DNA of 64,000 nucleotides from Ficedula albicollis. Taxonomy: Eukaryota > Chordata > Aves > Passeriformes > Muscicapidae. A model generated the notes under the pieces. The model had not been told where the DNA came from. It did no database searches and saw only the letters and a list, made by a program, of their open reading frames with translations. Within the stretch, counting starts at the first letter, position 1, and every line of letters starts with the position of its first letter. The DNA is taken from the NCBI RefSeq assembly GCF_000247815.1, contig NC_021680.1, positions 3,056,964 to 3,120,963 of the forward strand, read 5' to 3'. This document shows, in pieces, positions 1-13,568 of this stretch. The position numbers were made by a program, and so were the translations under genes.

Positions 1-1359
1 CATGTTTTAATTCAAGAACTCCCAGTCATCTAGTACAGGCCACCCTTAAATGTTCCTTAGGTTGGGTGAGGGCTGTTCTTGGCTTAGAAATTCAGAGCTG
101 TCTGCATTTTACCAATAGTATATCATGATAATAAATAACCACAAATTTCAAACAGAAGATTTCTCTCCAGCAACCATCACAGCTCAAGCTGTTCATGTTC
201 CAAAGGCAATTCAGACATTGCAAATGTCCTTTTGCTCCTCACTGGAAGAGAGCACCATCATTTTGAAACATGCAGCTGAGTGGGTGTGCTGAAATAGTTT
301 TATTTCAGGAGTACTGAAATGGTATCAGGTGTTTTTGGCTTGACTTTCTTGTTTGGATGTTTGTATAAGCTAATTTGAACTGACATGTTTGAGCTGATAT
401 CTTATGAACTGACATCTTACATGATGGTGTTGAAACACTTGAAGTGAAACATCAGTTTCTTACAGAATGCACTAATAAAACCAGCACTTTCTCTGTCCCT
501 AAATTTCGTGAAACAAGTCAGCAATTTCCAGAGGAAGCTGATTTCAAGAGGAGCAGCCCTGTCAAGAGGCACTTCCCCAAGCTCTCTTTGTCCAGACCTA
601 TCCCATCCCAGCTCAGCATGCCCAGCCCAGCCACTGGAGGCTCTTTGGCAGCCAAGAAGAGGCAGCTGCCACCTCCAGAGCACTCTGACCGGCTCAGAGC
701 AGGGCTGGGCTGAAATCAGAGCTTCCAGTGGCTGTGCAGTGACAGTGCATCCTTGTTACAACCAGCTCTGTAATGCCAAACAGGAGTGCAGTGTGTCCTG
801 AGATGCTGTGGCTGGGACTTGGATGACCAAACGTGCTGAAAATCAGTCATGGAACCAGCACGCTGCATTCAAGGGACAGTTCAGCAACAGCTTTGCCACT
901 TAGTCCACCAAGAGCCCTGAGTACCTTTGTGCCATTCCCTTGTTTTTTTCCAGGCTCCCCAGAGATTTCACCATGGCATATCAGACAGCAGAACTGTCCA
1001 GAGGGGCTTCACTCTTATGTGTGATTAAAACCAGTTGAGCTGCATCCCATCCTCCTCTTCCTTTGCTGCTTCCAACTTGCCAAAGAAAACCCTGCCTCCA
1101 CTTGCCAAAAAGGATTTGTTTTCTGTGGACATCACCACATCTCACTGAAATAAAACAGATTATCTTTGATTTTAAGAGGAGGTAATTCTGTTTGTCTGAG
1201 AGCAGTAGCAACAGGCTGCATTTCAAATACACAGGTTCATTCCTGTCTTTTCCAAATGGTGGCAAGTAGGCATCCCTAGCCCACTGTACCAAACAAAGCT
1301 CACGTTCCCATCACCATAAATAACAATATTTGTATGATACCGTGCACCCCTAGGCCATG

Positions 1360-1450
1360 AAGAATGGGGTTATTGGGTAAACTGAGGCACAGAGGGGTGA
1401 TCTGGGCAGCATTACAGCTTTACCTAAGTGGTTGCTGTGAGTGAGTTCTA
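1360..1450 (-). repeat. MIR-like SINE fragment (ancient, decayed)
   Basis: The segment carries AAACTGAGGCACAGAGG at about 1379, followed by a diverged version of the 'protein-free' SINE core that in amniote MIR elements reads as a loss-of-strand complement of the CTGTGCCTCAGTTT motif. Only about 90 bases are alignable by eye, so this is a probable old insertion relic and not an active element. A chance match to a short motif is possible. Confidence 0.35.
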
Positions 1451-4029
1451 CAAACCAGGCCACCAGAGGAACTACGGAATGTTGTGCAGGCAGACTATAA
1501 ACTGATTCTGGCTGTGCTTAGAACAGATTGAAATAGCACAGTTGTGGTTAGCCTGCTTAACCCAACCTGGAATATTCTCCAAAGAGAGGGCTCAGGCTGA
1601 ACATTATGCTCAGGATATTAACAGCTTCTATTCCTTTCAAAAAGTTGAAACAACAACCCAGTGTATGCCTGCAACAAAAATAAAGCCACAAAATTGGTGG
1701 AAAATCTCTCTTCCCTGTATCTCTCTTCAAAGAAGTGTTGAATTTGCAGGCATTTCCACCTGTTGTGGTGTCTTCAGGCTCCTGAGACTAAGGTTTTTAG
1801 AGGCATCTCCATTTAACTGTGCCTCTTCACAGTGACTTGAACTGATTTGTAGGCACATTGTGCCTGATTGCCCCCCTCTCCCTCACCAAGTCAAAAATCA
1901 CAGATCTAGGTTCAAAATCTTTCTTTGGGTTGTTCCCCTCTGTGTGCACACCTCTGTGTAGAATACATGCAGTTTGCCCTGGCCAAGGTGACCTGTGCTC
2001 CTGGCAGTACATGTGGCCTGCCAGCTCCTCATAAGGCATCTGCTGCAGTGGAACAGGGGCTGCTGTGTGATCTGGATCCCCAGCCAACCAAAGTGATTCC
2101 CTGTCTGCCAAGGGAACTGCTGCTGGATCAGCACTGGATGTCATCTGCTCAACCTGGCCCCATCCCAGGGCTCCATGGCAAATCCCCTGGGTGACATCTG
2201 ACGTGTCTCGCTGGTAAAACCCACTCAGATCTGCCCCAGCCTCTTGGAACTGATGCTGCTGGTGTCTTAAGCCTCTCAGTCATGTGAGGGTTTTGTAATG
2301 TGGGACACACCTCGTGGCTGCACATGCTCACAGGGCACACCAGGTGCTTCTCACCTGATTTGGACGTCCAAGAGGATCTCTTGGGTTTAGGCTTCCCAAA
2401 ATTGCCATTGGGGAGAGGTCAGCTCCTCCCAGAAAGCTGCTTCCCTCCTGTGATGGTTATCCCAAGGTTATCCCATACACACAACTGTAGAAGAAGCCTA
2501 AGGGACTGTCTTAGGACCAGACGAGTAATTCTTTGGTGTCTAAGAGAGGTGGGGTGAATTCCAGCTCCAGTGTGGGGAAATTCATGGGCCCTGCTGCGAG
2601 ACTAGTGCACTCAAGTCTGTTCTTTCTCCCACAGATGCAAACTTGATCTGCAGCCCCAGCTGTAAAAATCTTACAACTCTGAAAGTGTCTCCAATGGTCT
2701 GAAGTAAAGGCTGTTGGAAATTGCTCCATCTTGGAGCTTTTGGCATTTTGCTGTGAGAAGGTGAGGGCACAGAAACTCCTGAAAATTCAGTGGAGTGCAA
2801 ATGACACTGTTATTTGGCTGGTACCTCCCTCAGATAGACAGCATGAGTTTCCTGAGAGGTGCTTTTTGCACTCTGGATTGATCAGTTTACCAATGAACCA
2901 GGGCTGACCTTCTGCTGGGTCTTATTAAATAACAGTCTAGTTTTATTTATGGATCAGTATGTGAGTGCACTGCTAAATAAACAAGTGACTTCTCCTAAAA
3001 TTGGGGTACCATTGGCAAACTCTTAAAAATCCAACCTGTAAAATAAACAGACTCCAGGAGTTACCTCTCAGTCCTCCCACTGCAGGAACTTCAAGGTAAC
3101 AAGAAGTCAATAAACCCCCATCAACAAAATCCCCACTGGGATCCAGGCAACCAAGTCTCTGAAGCAGCACTCATCAAGGGAAAGGAAGTGATCCAGTAAA
3201 ACATTAGAGCTCCCAGAGGAACCGTATTTGCCTTGATTTGAGGCAGCCCTGACCACTCACCAAGGGCAGGGAGGCTCCTGTTGGATGGTGTCTGTGGAGC
3301 CCCTCTGCTTTCTGACCTGCTCCCTGCCTGATTTCACCCCTAAATGTCTGCATGCCAGGGCAGAGGGACTCAGCAACGAGAGCCTTTTCACCCTACACCA
3401 AATCATTTCACTGCCCAGGTAGGGCTCAGCCCCTGTTGCTCTGTTCTCCTCAAGCTGATGTCTGGTAACACCTTCAGTTTGTAACATGAAGCAATTCTGA
3501 TTTCCACAGGCAGAGCAAACCTGCCCTTGGCCCTAACACAGCTGGGATCAGGAGCTAATTAACTCTTTTTTTTGGGGCTCTTTCAGCACAGGCAGCTTCA
3601 TCCTGCCTCCCCCAACAGACTGCAATCTCTACAGCAGGGAGAGAAACACCGTCTCACTAAAGATGGCACGGGGCACCAAGGAGATCCAATTCAGCTGTAC
3701 AACAGCCAGGACAGGTGCATGTACCAAACAGAAAGGATTCAGGAACCTTTGGAAGTGGACTGCTCTAAGTGGCTTCATTGCATGTGTGGGGAGCCCGAAA
3801 AGCAGAGTACATTCTTCGTGTGTTAATTGAGCTGTTTAGTCCAATGGGGTTTCACAGCTGCCTAGCAATCAGGGAAGCAAGGCCCTCTGCAAGTACATCA
3901 GTGCTGTTGGACAAATCTGACACCAGGAATATCCTGTCTTTCACTGCTGATGGGTGGTTTGGTCCTCAGCTGGGATCAAATGCAAGATGGGTTGAATCTC
4001 ATCCTGAGGGAAGAGATGCCTCAGAGATC

Positions 4030-4105
4030 TGTATGAGTTAGGGCAGGGAACAAACCCAGCCCTCCTTAGTCACAGCCATGTGCTCATGCCACTGAGCCTT
4101 TTTCT
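4030..4105 (-). repeat. Possible MIR-like SINE tail fragment
   Basis: The order of words GGGCAGGGAACAAACCCAGC, then a pyrimidine-rich spacer, then ATGCCACTGAGCC resembles the tRNA-derived end of MIR-type SINEs read in reverse, where a B-box-like GGATTCGAACCC is followed by a conserved 'ccactgagcc' segment. The match is short and diverged. It was judged by memory of the family pattern, not by alignment. Confidence 0.35.
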
Positions 4106-4617
4106 CTCTTATTTGTGTAAACCAAGGGGATTTGAGTTTCCAATACAAGTAAACAAGGATTTAACTACTTCCTCCCTCCTCCCAAATAACTTTCTCTGAA
4201 ATTAACATGGTAAACAGAGCCCCTGCTCTCAAAAAACTCGTTTTGTTTGGTATTGTTTTTGTAACTGATCCTCTGCTGGAAAACAAGCAACTCGCATTTT
4301 TGCTAAAAACAACCCAAGGGAACCTCTTAGTAATAACATTACAAGCAGTCTTATACCCTGCTCCACTGGGTCCTGTGACAAAAGAATGGATGCCTACCCA
4401 TGGGTTTCCAGTCCTGTGGAATAAGGAATCTCTGGGGCAGCCTGCAGCACACAGCACAGAGAATACCTTGCTCCCCTCCTGCTTTTCACCTTGCTTGGCA
4501 GTCAGAGGAATGAAGTGAACAGAACAGCATCTATCCCCTGGCATTAGCAGTCAGAAAGGAAAAGTGGCCTCATGCCAGGTGTGAATTGCAAATATGGTGG
4601 TGGGAAAGGACCCTAAC

Positions 4618-4729
4618 CCTCATACACCCTATAGTAATAAAGGCTTTCACATAATGGCATCTTAGAAAATTATCCTCATACACCCTATAGTAATAAAGGC
4701 TTTCATATAATGGCACCTTAGAAAATTAA
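4618..4729. repeat. Two-copy tandem duplication, 56-bp unit
   Basis: The unit beginning CTCATACACCCTATAGTAAT occurs at about 4619 and again at 4675, an offset of 56. The two copies differ at only a few bases (cacataatggcat versus catataatggcac). No function is suggested. It is one of about ten short two-copy tandem duplications in the window. Confidence 0.9.
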
Positions 4730-7700
4730 TATCTTGTGTTTGTAGTTAACACCCTTTAAGGCTGAATTCCACGGTGAAGGTTAGAAAACTGTTCTTTCAA
4801 AATGAGAATTCTGGTGGAGCTGGAGAGCGCAGGAGTGGATCCAGCTGGCCTTTGCAGACTGTCCTTCCTTTCTGTCCCATAACTCTGAGTGCACACAAGT
4901 AGCCTGACATATCCATGAAAGCACTGTGGCAGAAAACAAAGGTCAAGACAAGGTGGAGGAAGAGGCAGTGTCATAGATGTGGAAAACAGACTGTGCTACT
5001 CCTTTTACCTGGAGGACAGTGAGAGACCTCCTGCCTATCACATAGTCTAGGAATATGTTTTGGAACTGTGCCTTCTAGATGACTTTACTCAAGGCTAGGC
5101 CTAAAAGCACAAAGTAGCTTACAGGGATTTCAACACAGGTCTCAAGGGTGCAATGCAGAGAGAAGCAAAAGGAACCCCTGTTGTGGAAGGGAAAATGATG
5201 CATGGCCCAGAGCGTCAGATCACTGAGCAGCCAAGCTGGGAATCCCTCCTGAATCAATCCTGCCTCCAGACAAAGCTGCTCCTTCCTTCTGTGTACCCCA
5301 GGTACGTCTGTCACAGGCCAGGGCTGGGTTTTTGTGGACACACTACTCAGGTTTCCTTCCCAAAGGAGCTGAAATGAGAGCCCACAACCAGCCCTTGGCC
5401 ACAGCCTTGCACCGCGAGGAGAGGGCCTTGGTATGGCAGGGCAGGAGCTCCAGCCAGGACAGCTGAGGTGAAAATCCTGCACAAATCCATCTGAGACACC
5501 CTTGCAGCTCAAGACATCCCTCAGCTAATCCTCCCTCTGGCAATCTCCCCACCTCCATCAAAGGAGTTTGGGTTACGACGGCTGCTGTTTTAATGAGTGC
5601 GACTGAGGAGGATGACTTCTGCGGACAAAAATAGAGTGCTTGGCAAGCTTGGCACTGTCTTGGTCACCTTGCCTCTAAAGAGAGCCAGGCACTGAACAAA
5701 CTGCTGCTGAGCCTCAGGAGAGAGGTGAGTCCTCACCCAGGAGCTGTGCAGGCAGAGCTGGGACCAAAGGAAGCCAAGTGCCTGTCTCATGCTTCAAAAT
5801 AGCTCTGACCTGAACTGGGCACAGAATGTGCATCTCCCACCAGGCAGGTTTTTAAGCAGTTTGACTATTCACTGTGACACAGACCTTGCAGTGTTCTGTG
5901 CTTGGCAGATGGGAGGTGTTAACTCACGTTTCCTGGCCTCACTTCAATTTGACTGGCTAAATTTTTATTTTCTGATATTCCTGCCCCACCCAGCCACCCA
6001 AGCAGTTTTGACCATTTGCTGGTTCTCCCCATCACTTGTTCCCACTGGTTGTGGAGTGGCTCCTCTTTCAGCCTGGAGCTGCATAAATAATTTCAGGTTC
6101 TAGGCTCACCTACAGTGACATTCCCTGTTCTGGAAAAGCAAGTTTGTGAGATGGGTTCCCCCCACTCCTTTCCTTTAAATTTAAATTTTCCTTTAGAAGT
6201 ACAGCTGTCTCAAGAAGGGTGCTCAAGAATGGGGTGCTGTCGTGTTCTGTTGCAAAGCTGATATGCTTCAAGAGGGCTTTTTAGTTTCTCATTCCTTTTT
6301 CCCCCTGTAACTATTGGAACAAACTGGCCATGCCCCCTCTAATCAAAGAAATGTGAGGTTAGCAAGAGGCTCCAAATACATTTCCTGGCAACGAGACAAA
6401 AGTAAGTCTACTGAGAAGTTTATGCAGAGGGAATATTTCTTGAATATACAGTTGTGTCTTGTTCTCAGATGCCCATACCAAAGCAATTACTGTGTGGGAG
6501 ATGCTGAGTGCCTGGAAGAACCTGTTCATTCTGGGTCTGTAATGGAGCCTGTGAGGAGCTCAGCTTCCTGGGGTGGAAGGAGGTAAGTGTGTGAGGCAGG
6601 GAGGCTGGGACGTGTTTATTTGGGAGGGGAACCTTTCTGGGCTGGGAGCCTGCTGTTTAATTTATTTGGTGGTCCAGGAAAATTTGTCACATCGCATTCT
6701 TCAGCTCCCATTTGCACTCAGGTGGTTACATCACCCCAGAGCCTTAGGTAGCTAAGAGGGATACAGCTGTATAAAGTGCAGGCTGGCCCTCTCGTGATGG
6801 CAGCAGTGCCATTTGTCCCTAAAACAAGCAAAGGAGAGGTAGGAGCCTGCATCCAGCCAGCAAAATGAAGATCCAAGGCCAGCTCTGAACTTTGAGCCAG
6901 CTCACCGTTGGTATTTTCCACATGTGCTTTTACCCCACCCATGAGCTCCTCACATCAGACCCAGAGACACATTGTGGTCTCTGTGTTCCTGCAAGCACAA
7001 GGACTATCATTCCTGGGTTCCTGGGAGAAATACCCTGCACCAGTACCAGGGCTTTCCAAAAGGTGACTCCAATGGTCTGAGCAGCATTTTGATGGTCTGG
7101 AGTTGCAAGGCATCTTGGCTTCTTTACAACACTGCATTTTGCAAAACAAGAGTGAAGGCTCAAGGTCCACAGGAGTTGGGGCAAAATCAGACACAGGCTT
7201 GTGGAAAAGTGCTGAGGGTGGAAAGGGAGAGCTGCAGAGTGTGGAGTTTCCATGGCAGAGAATCAGTGGCTCTCCCATCACACACTCCCTTTTTGGTGCC
7301 ATCCCATGCACAAGAGTGAATACAGAACACTCTGTGCTCTTGGGTCACAAGCCCTTGCTTTAGCAAGATCAGCCCCAGTGTTCAAAGTGTTTAATGGTGG
7401 AGTCTCACAGCACATCTCAGAGGTGTCCAAATATTTCAGCCCCGTTTTTTTCACAGCTAATGACCTCTTTTTCTGGTGGTAAGGCAGTGCAGGGAATCCC
7501 CTTTTACAGCAGAGAGTGCAGCAGTGTCAGAGCCAGGCTGCCTGATGCTCAGCTCGCTGTGTTCTCCTCCAGATCCTCTGCAGAATGCTGCATCTGCTTC
7601 TGTACCCCATGTCTCATGTTTCTGGTCTATCTCAAAATCTTAACTGCTGTTCAAAACTGGCATAATTGGTTTTGATACCTGCAAGCTCTTGCAGGCAGGG

Positions 7701-8329
7701 ATTCTGTCTCCAAAAGCTGAACCATTCCTCTTGCCATGCAAAGCAACTGTACTTCCAGAGAGCTGATAAATCCATTTGAGCTCTTTAAGAGAAATCAGGA
7801 GGAATTTTTAGACATTTTTAGGCAAAGGGGTTTTTTTTCCCCATTTTTTTTTCCATGCAGCCTCCTTGGTAACCAGTTAAAACAAATTCCTCCAGACTGT
7901 AAACTAGAGATAATGGAGTGCGCCTTTAATCTCCGTCGCTACAGATCAAGTTACCTCTTAGAAATTACTTATCCTGGCCAAGCAAATGAATTGGAATTGA
8001 TGTTCTTAATTGTTTTCTAAATTGCTGTTCCCCACTCCCTTCCTCCCCTTCTCTGCACACAGCTGTTTTGCATCAGAGTCTAGTCTAATGGGTACTGTCA
8101 CTCACACGAGGGGGTGAAGTCATGTGGTCATAAAAGAGAAAGATTGGGGGAAGAGAGGGAAATACCACCCAGTGCATTATCTGGCTGTGACACACACAAA
8201 CTGAATAGAAATAATTCCTCCTAGGGGGCTAGTCCCAACAATGGACACAGAGCTGTCTTGGGCTAGGAAAATGTGGAGACTCGCTGCGTTCTCTGATACT
8301 CGTTTCTCTCTCACAGAGAAGGGAGATGA

Positions 8330-8470
8330 TTAAAGTCCTAGTTAGGGACACAGGAAACCTGAGTTGGAGCTGCTGACTCTGCAGCAACCTCCTTTGTCTG
8401 GTTTTGTGCAAGTTGCTTTGTTAATGCCCTCGTGGCTGCAATTGCAATGCATAAATAATACAATTCCCTC
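8330..8470 (+). repeat. MIR-like SINE fragment
   Basis: The sequence runs GACACAGGAAACCTGAGTTG, then TGACTCTGCAGCAACCTCC, then TTTTGTGCAAGTTGCTT, and ends in an AT-rich ATGCATAAATAATACA. The order and spacing match the MIR layout: the 'acctgagttc' box, the 'gtgtgaccttgggcaagtt' core, then the AT-rich tail. It is the best of the SINE-like fragments here. It is well diverged, so it is an ancient insertion and carries no internal promoter that I can confirm. Confidence 0.5.
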
Positions 8471-10682
8471 CCATTCTCCTTGGGGCAACAATGGTCTTCC
8501 ATTAGCTGTATCTTACAAAACAGCTTAACCTGATGGCCCTCTCCAAAAAGTGCTCCAGTACCTCCTGTGCTTATACATATCAGTCTTCAGCTTGCTCAGA
8601 ACTTGCATGGCAAAGCCTTTGGACTCTGGGACCATCAGGCCAGGACTTAATACCTAAACCCCATTCCTCTATATCCCCTAGTGTGGGCACAAGTCTCAAG
8701 TCTTAAGCATGACCCATCCCCTGAAGGCATTTTGCTCCTATAAAATTCATCCTTGCGTGTGAAATGTATGCAAACTATTCCACCAACTTTGCTGTCCTGC
8801 CACTGTGTTCCCTCCAAAGCCATAAATGACCAATAATTCCAGTTTTGCTGCCAGCAGTTTTCCAGAACTCAGCTGTTCCCTTTTAGACCATGTAATTCCA
8901 TGGACTAGCTACTGTTTGCATGGACTGGCAACTCTCTGCTCGTCAGTCCATTCAGAGTAGAACCCAAAAGAAGGGTGGTCATCCTCTTCTTAAAGTCTCC
9001 CAGGAGGTCTTTCTTGACCAACAGCAGTCAAACACTTACTCTTGTTCTGATGTCAGATTAGTTTTCTGAGGGAGATCAAAGATTCAGAGAATTTGCTGCT
9101 GACATAAAGTCCTGAAAGTGCCTGCTGGAAAAGCAGCAGACTCTTTGATACCTGCTGTAGTATCTGAGAGCACTGTGTAGGATAAATCTGAGATAAAATG
9201 GCAGGGAAGAAAAAGTTTTACACAGGATGAGTTAAAAATCATGCCAACTGCTGCTAATGGTGAGGAAACCTGACTATTGTAAGGGTGGAGTTTCTTCCCC
9301 TTCTTTTCAGTAAGGAAAACATGGATTTCTGAGCAGGTCACTGTGCTGGGAGGGGGGGAATGAAATGAGCAGGTGTTGGGTGTTGTGAGATTTTCAAAGG
9401 ACTGAATATGAGCTAGGAGCAGAGCTTCCAAGTTATGTGAATCACGTACACCTGATTGTCTAAAAGTGGGATTCATTCAGCTGCCCAGTAGCTTAAGTGC
9501 CCAGTTCAAAGCCAGGAGGAAAAGCAGACAAAAGGTGTTTAGAGCAACGCTCAGGAAGGAGATCTGACCTTCTCATAGCAGCTTCCTTTCATCACAGGAG
9601 GATTTTTGTAGATGTTTGACCTACAAGCTGAGCTCCTGCACTTTTTGCTTCTTATCACACTAGCACCGAGGAAGAATCTGCAATCAGCATTTTGCTGGAG
9701 AGGTGCCAGGAGGAAGGGAACCCGACGTGCTTTGTCTGCAGCAGAGTGTGCAAATGGGAGGAAAAACTGGCTGATGTCAATGGAGCAAACAGCTGTGAGC
9801 CTTAGATGGTGCTGCCCTTGCTGACATGAGGTACTTGCTGACTCCTTGAATAACTCCATTCAAGTCAATGTAACTGCTCTTGGAGGGAGGTTCTGCTCAG
9901 TGTTAATGAAGATGTCAGAATCTGGCCCATGGGGAATAAATGCATTGAGCAAGAAGGAGCTCTTTTATAACCTCTTTCCTAGAACATGTTTGGAGGCCCA
10001 CATTTGCAGCTGGTTCCTATCTCACAACCAGGCCAAACCAAGCTCCCCCTCACCAGAAGATGCAAGCGTGCCCAGGCTTTTGGAAGTTCAGCTCCAGCTC
10101 CAAACGTAGGCCTGATCCAAAGCTGAGAGACTCCCACTGACCTAAACAGACACTTGGCCCGAGTCCCCACGACTGCCACAAAGCAACACACCCCACACCA
10201 ACACTGCTGGCACGTCCGGGCCCGTGTCTGTTTTCTCTTTTTTCCCCTCTTGCTGTAACCTTTTTTCTTTTTTTATTTTTTTTTTTTTTTGAGGGAAGGA
10301 TTAGTCTCAAGGAGGCACAAACTCCCTTCTTTTCCATCCCCCGGCTGCGTATCCAAGTCCTCCGCTGAGATTTCTCCGCGGAGACATTGGGTTTTCCTGG
10401 CAGGCAGGGTTGCAAACTACTCAGCGGAATGTCTACAGCTCTGCAGCTCGAGAGGAGCCAGCAGGCTGGGCATCCCAGCCAAGGGAAATACTGCTGTCGT
10501 CCCAAAAACACTTTGATGGAGACTGAGGTGCACACTGGATTAGAGCTGGCCCCATGTGCTTTTCCCTTGGTTTCCTCCTTCCCCTCGAGAGCCTGAAGCG
10601 CGGGGAAGAGAAGCGCGCCCATGAGGAATCTGGGGATGCTGGTGGATGTCGAAAAATGTGGTTTGTTGATGGGTCTTTTTTT

Positions 10683-10757
10683 TTATTATTATTATTTTTA
10701 AATTTCTGGTGCTTCTGGCTTGTTCAAGGCGTACACACACACACAGACACACATACA
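10683..10757. repeat. TTA and AC microsatellites
   Basis: A short (TTA)n run at 10683-10696 is followed by an imperfect (AC)n run at 10732-10757 interrupted by GAC and ATAC. Both are ordinary slippage repeats. Confidence 0.85.
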
Positions 10758-12657
10758 GAGAATAACTTGGCAAGCTCGTGTTTTCGTGGCACGGCACCAG
10801 GAAATGGGAGTTCCCCTCCCAACAGAGAAGATCAGGGCAATGAGGCAAAGGTGGGGAACCAGACCCAGCCTGAGTCTCAGTGGAGCTCTGGCCCGGACAA
10901 CTCTTACACAAATAATCTCCAGGAGCTCTGAACCCCTGCTTCATTGTGGACACAGACAGTGCTGTAGAAAAAACAGAGTGAAATTGCTTCTTTTTCATGG
11001 CATCTGTAGTGTAAAAACGGTTTTTGTCCAAGACATTTGTGGTCGGAAAATCCTGACACCTCATAAATTATCTTAGAGGCGCAACAAAGCTTCAAAAAGA
11101 TGAAACTCAGTGCTGAGGTCAGCAGGATTTTTTTTCTGCATCTTCTGCAGCGGAGGAGCTTTTTCAGCCTCAGGAAAACCACCACAAAAAGAGGCAGTGA
11201 GAAGGGAGAATATTTCTTGGCACGAGAGCCTCGGTGCTCAGGGGAGTAAGGCGTCTTCCATTATTTATTTTTGGCCACCTCTGTGTTCACACATCATCAG
11301 AACATGATCCAAGCGACCACGTCGGGCACCCGACGGCGAGGTGGCTGCTGCAGTTGGGTGGCACTTCCAGGTCCACCCAAACACTCAGGCTAATTCCCCC
11401 TGCACAGTGCTGGGGGGCTGCACAGGTTGAGCAGCTCCTGGCAGCACTTTGTAGGTGAGGTGGGTGTGGGACAGGGCTGGAGTACTGCAAAAACCACAGT
11501 CAGCTTCAGTGAGAGCTTGCAAAGAGCGTGGAACAGCACTGTGAGGAGTGGTTTATGGTCTCTATCAGCCCATACCCACAAGCAGCCAGCAGGCATTTTT
11601 TAAAGCTGTTTTCCTATTCCTCCTGACTACAAATGCAACCCTGCTGCTGGAGTTCTGCTGCCCTGCTGTGTGGGGCTGAACAAGCTGCTTAATCCCTCAC
11701 ACCTCCCCAAATTATAGCTAGTCTGAATGAGGGCGACTGCCTAGCAGTTTCCCTTGCTCTCTGCTTGGGTATTTCTTTTACACAGAGGAGAGTTTCCTTC
11801 TACCAGACATGAACTAGGTGGTTATTTATCCCCTTTACTGGGCAGTCATCAAAATAGCTCCATTTAATCTCCAGCTCTGCTTTTATGCATTGTCTCATTT
11901 TGGAGAGTGAAGTTACAAGATATGAACTGCTCTCCATTTCTGTGGGTGGACAAAACTTTCAGGTTTAAAACTTCTCTGCATCTGTTCAGCTCTCTGAGTC
12001 CCTTGCAGGGTCTGACCCCCCTGCCCACTTAGTAAATCAACGGTTTCTAAGGCATGTAGAACTGATTTTATGGCAGCAAGATGCATTTCACTAGATTTAT
12101 GTTATTAAACTGAAGGGGGGGGGGAGCCTCCTTTTATTTGGGGCAGTCCTTGAGTTTTACAGGCTTGTTTGAGTAAGTAATTATTTTGGTAATGCTGGGG
12201 CCTCCTTTATTGGATCGTAAATGCATCCTGAACAGCTCTCGGAATAACAAGCAGACCTTTCCCTGAAAGGCTAAGGATTGCCTTGATTAGCAAATCTGAA
12301 CATTAGTAGTTTACTTTGTGATTAGCTTTGCTGCTGAGAGCTGCCTTGGTTCATTTCTCTGGGACTACTCACAGGATTAAAAGTGTGTGTAAATGTTTGC
12401 AGGATCAGTGTCACAAATAAAAAAAAAATAAAAAACCCAACCCAAAAGCCATTTCTTTGGAAACATCCTCTCTGACCATGTTAGGGAAAAGGATCAGATA
12501 ATTGGGATCTTTATGATGCTTATTATAAAAAATGTTTTGGAACTAGTTCAAGCACCAATCAGAAACCACATTGTTCCACTAAATCACTTTCAGATGCCAT
12601 TTCAGATACAGAATACAATTACTCCTAGTTTAAAAATATAAATGTTCCCTTCATAAA

Positions 12658-12683
12658 ACACACACACACACACACACACACAT
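12658..12683. repeat. AC dinucleotide microsatellite
   Basis: About twelve CA units in an uninterrupted run, flanked by AT-rich sequence. It is a standard polymorphic microsatellite candidate. Confidence 0.95.
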
Positions 12684-13472
12684 ACAAAACTATTTTAATT
12701 TCTTTTATTTTTATCTGTCTTGGCTGGAGTACAGGCCTTCCTACAGATGATCTATCAACAGTTTTGGTGCCATTTCTGTCTGCCAGGCGTCGCGCAGAGC
12801 CCACGTACAGTGCAAAGAGCTGTGACATGGACTTTGGGCCTTCACAGGAAAAAGAGCTCTTGCACAAACCAAGCTGGAGGCCCAGGCTTGGATGCCTGTG
12901 TGCTTAAGAAACAAATTCAAAGCAAAACCTGGAACAAGAATTCTGCCTGAGTGCTGCATTAAAAACCCACCCGAGATGCCTGGAGGGGTTCCTGGCCTGT
13001 CCCTTTTGGTAATGGGATCACTGTGGCTTTGGGGAAGCAAACTCCCTTCTCTATGCACTCCTGGTTCTTGGGGGAGCCTGAGGCCCCTCTGTGATGATCT
13101 CAAACTGGGAGTCTGGCCCTGCTGGTGATGGGAACCCACCCACCAGCCCTGCTCTTCATGTGCAAGCACAGGCTGCCGGGGAGGTGGGGGAAAGCTGGGG
13201 AAGGAAATGATGCCTTCAGTTTCAGCTTTCATATTTTCCAGGTTCTGTGCTGCCTTGGTGTGTGACTCTGAACTCCATATAAAGTGTCAGCAAGTTCTTT
13301 TCACAGTTTAGTCACACAAAACAATCCTTTTCCAGCCCAAGGATACTGCTGCAGCTTCAGCCCCCAAAAGTGCAAACAGCAGCGAATTGAGGAGAGAATC
13401 TGGGAGGATGGGACTGCAGAACCTGGAGCTGGAACTGGACAGATAGCCACAATATGGGGGTGGACCAGAACT

Positions 13473-13479
13473 TATAAAA
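13473..13479 (+). promoter_or_regulatory. LTR TATA box
   Basis: TATAAAA within CTTATAAAAGTG, conserved in all three copies of this LTR family in the window (also near 23218 and 23289 in copy 2 and 41446 in copy 3). It would position retroviral transcription start about 25-30 bases downstream. Present activity is unknown. Confidence 0.7.
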
Positions 13480-13568
13480 GTGTGAAAACTCGTGACTCTG
13501 AGCCCATCCTGGGTTTAGCCCTGGCCAGGCTCTTGTAGTGCCCAAGGTGAATCCTTTGAAGGACTTTT

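Larger units (their letters stand above)
1..8329. other. Non-coding single-copy DNA, no gene recognised
   Basis: I see no coding exon that I can name. Open frames here are under about 145 codons, overlap one another on both strands and show no family motifs. The stretch contains two weak MIR-like SINE fragments, one 56-bp tandem duplication and one pair of strong splice-like signals around 6469-6582, each listed separately. Composition is mixed, with AT-rich patches at 7800-8020 that could be old regulatory DNA. Intergenic or intronic status cannot be decided from the window alone. Confidence 0.6.
8471..13207. other. Non-coding DNA with CpG-enriched patch and simple repeats
   Basis: No exon is recognised. 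The part from about 10200 to 10640 is CpG-enriched relative to its surroundings (CCGGGCCCG, TCCGCGGA, AGCGCGGGG, AAGCGCGCCC) and could be a regulatory element or a small CpG island remnant. The region also contains T-rich tracts at 10260-10290 and 10676-10700 and AC microsatellites. Longer open frames, such as the 190-codon minus-strand frame across 10050-10622, run through the poly-T tract as lysine-rich noise and were not accepted. Confidence 0.55.

Noticed and set aside
10050..10622. 190-codon minus-strand frame with lysine stretch
   Set aside because: The lysine stretch is the poly-T tract at 10260-10290, and the rest has no motif.
12108..12124. Short poly-G run as an eighth member of the homopolymer set
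   Set aside because: Only about 10 G, within the normal range for genomic homopolymers and without a flank repeat.
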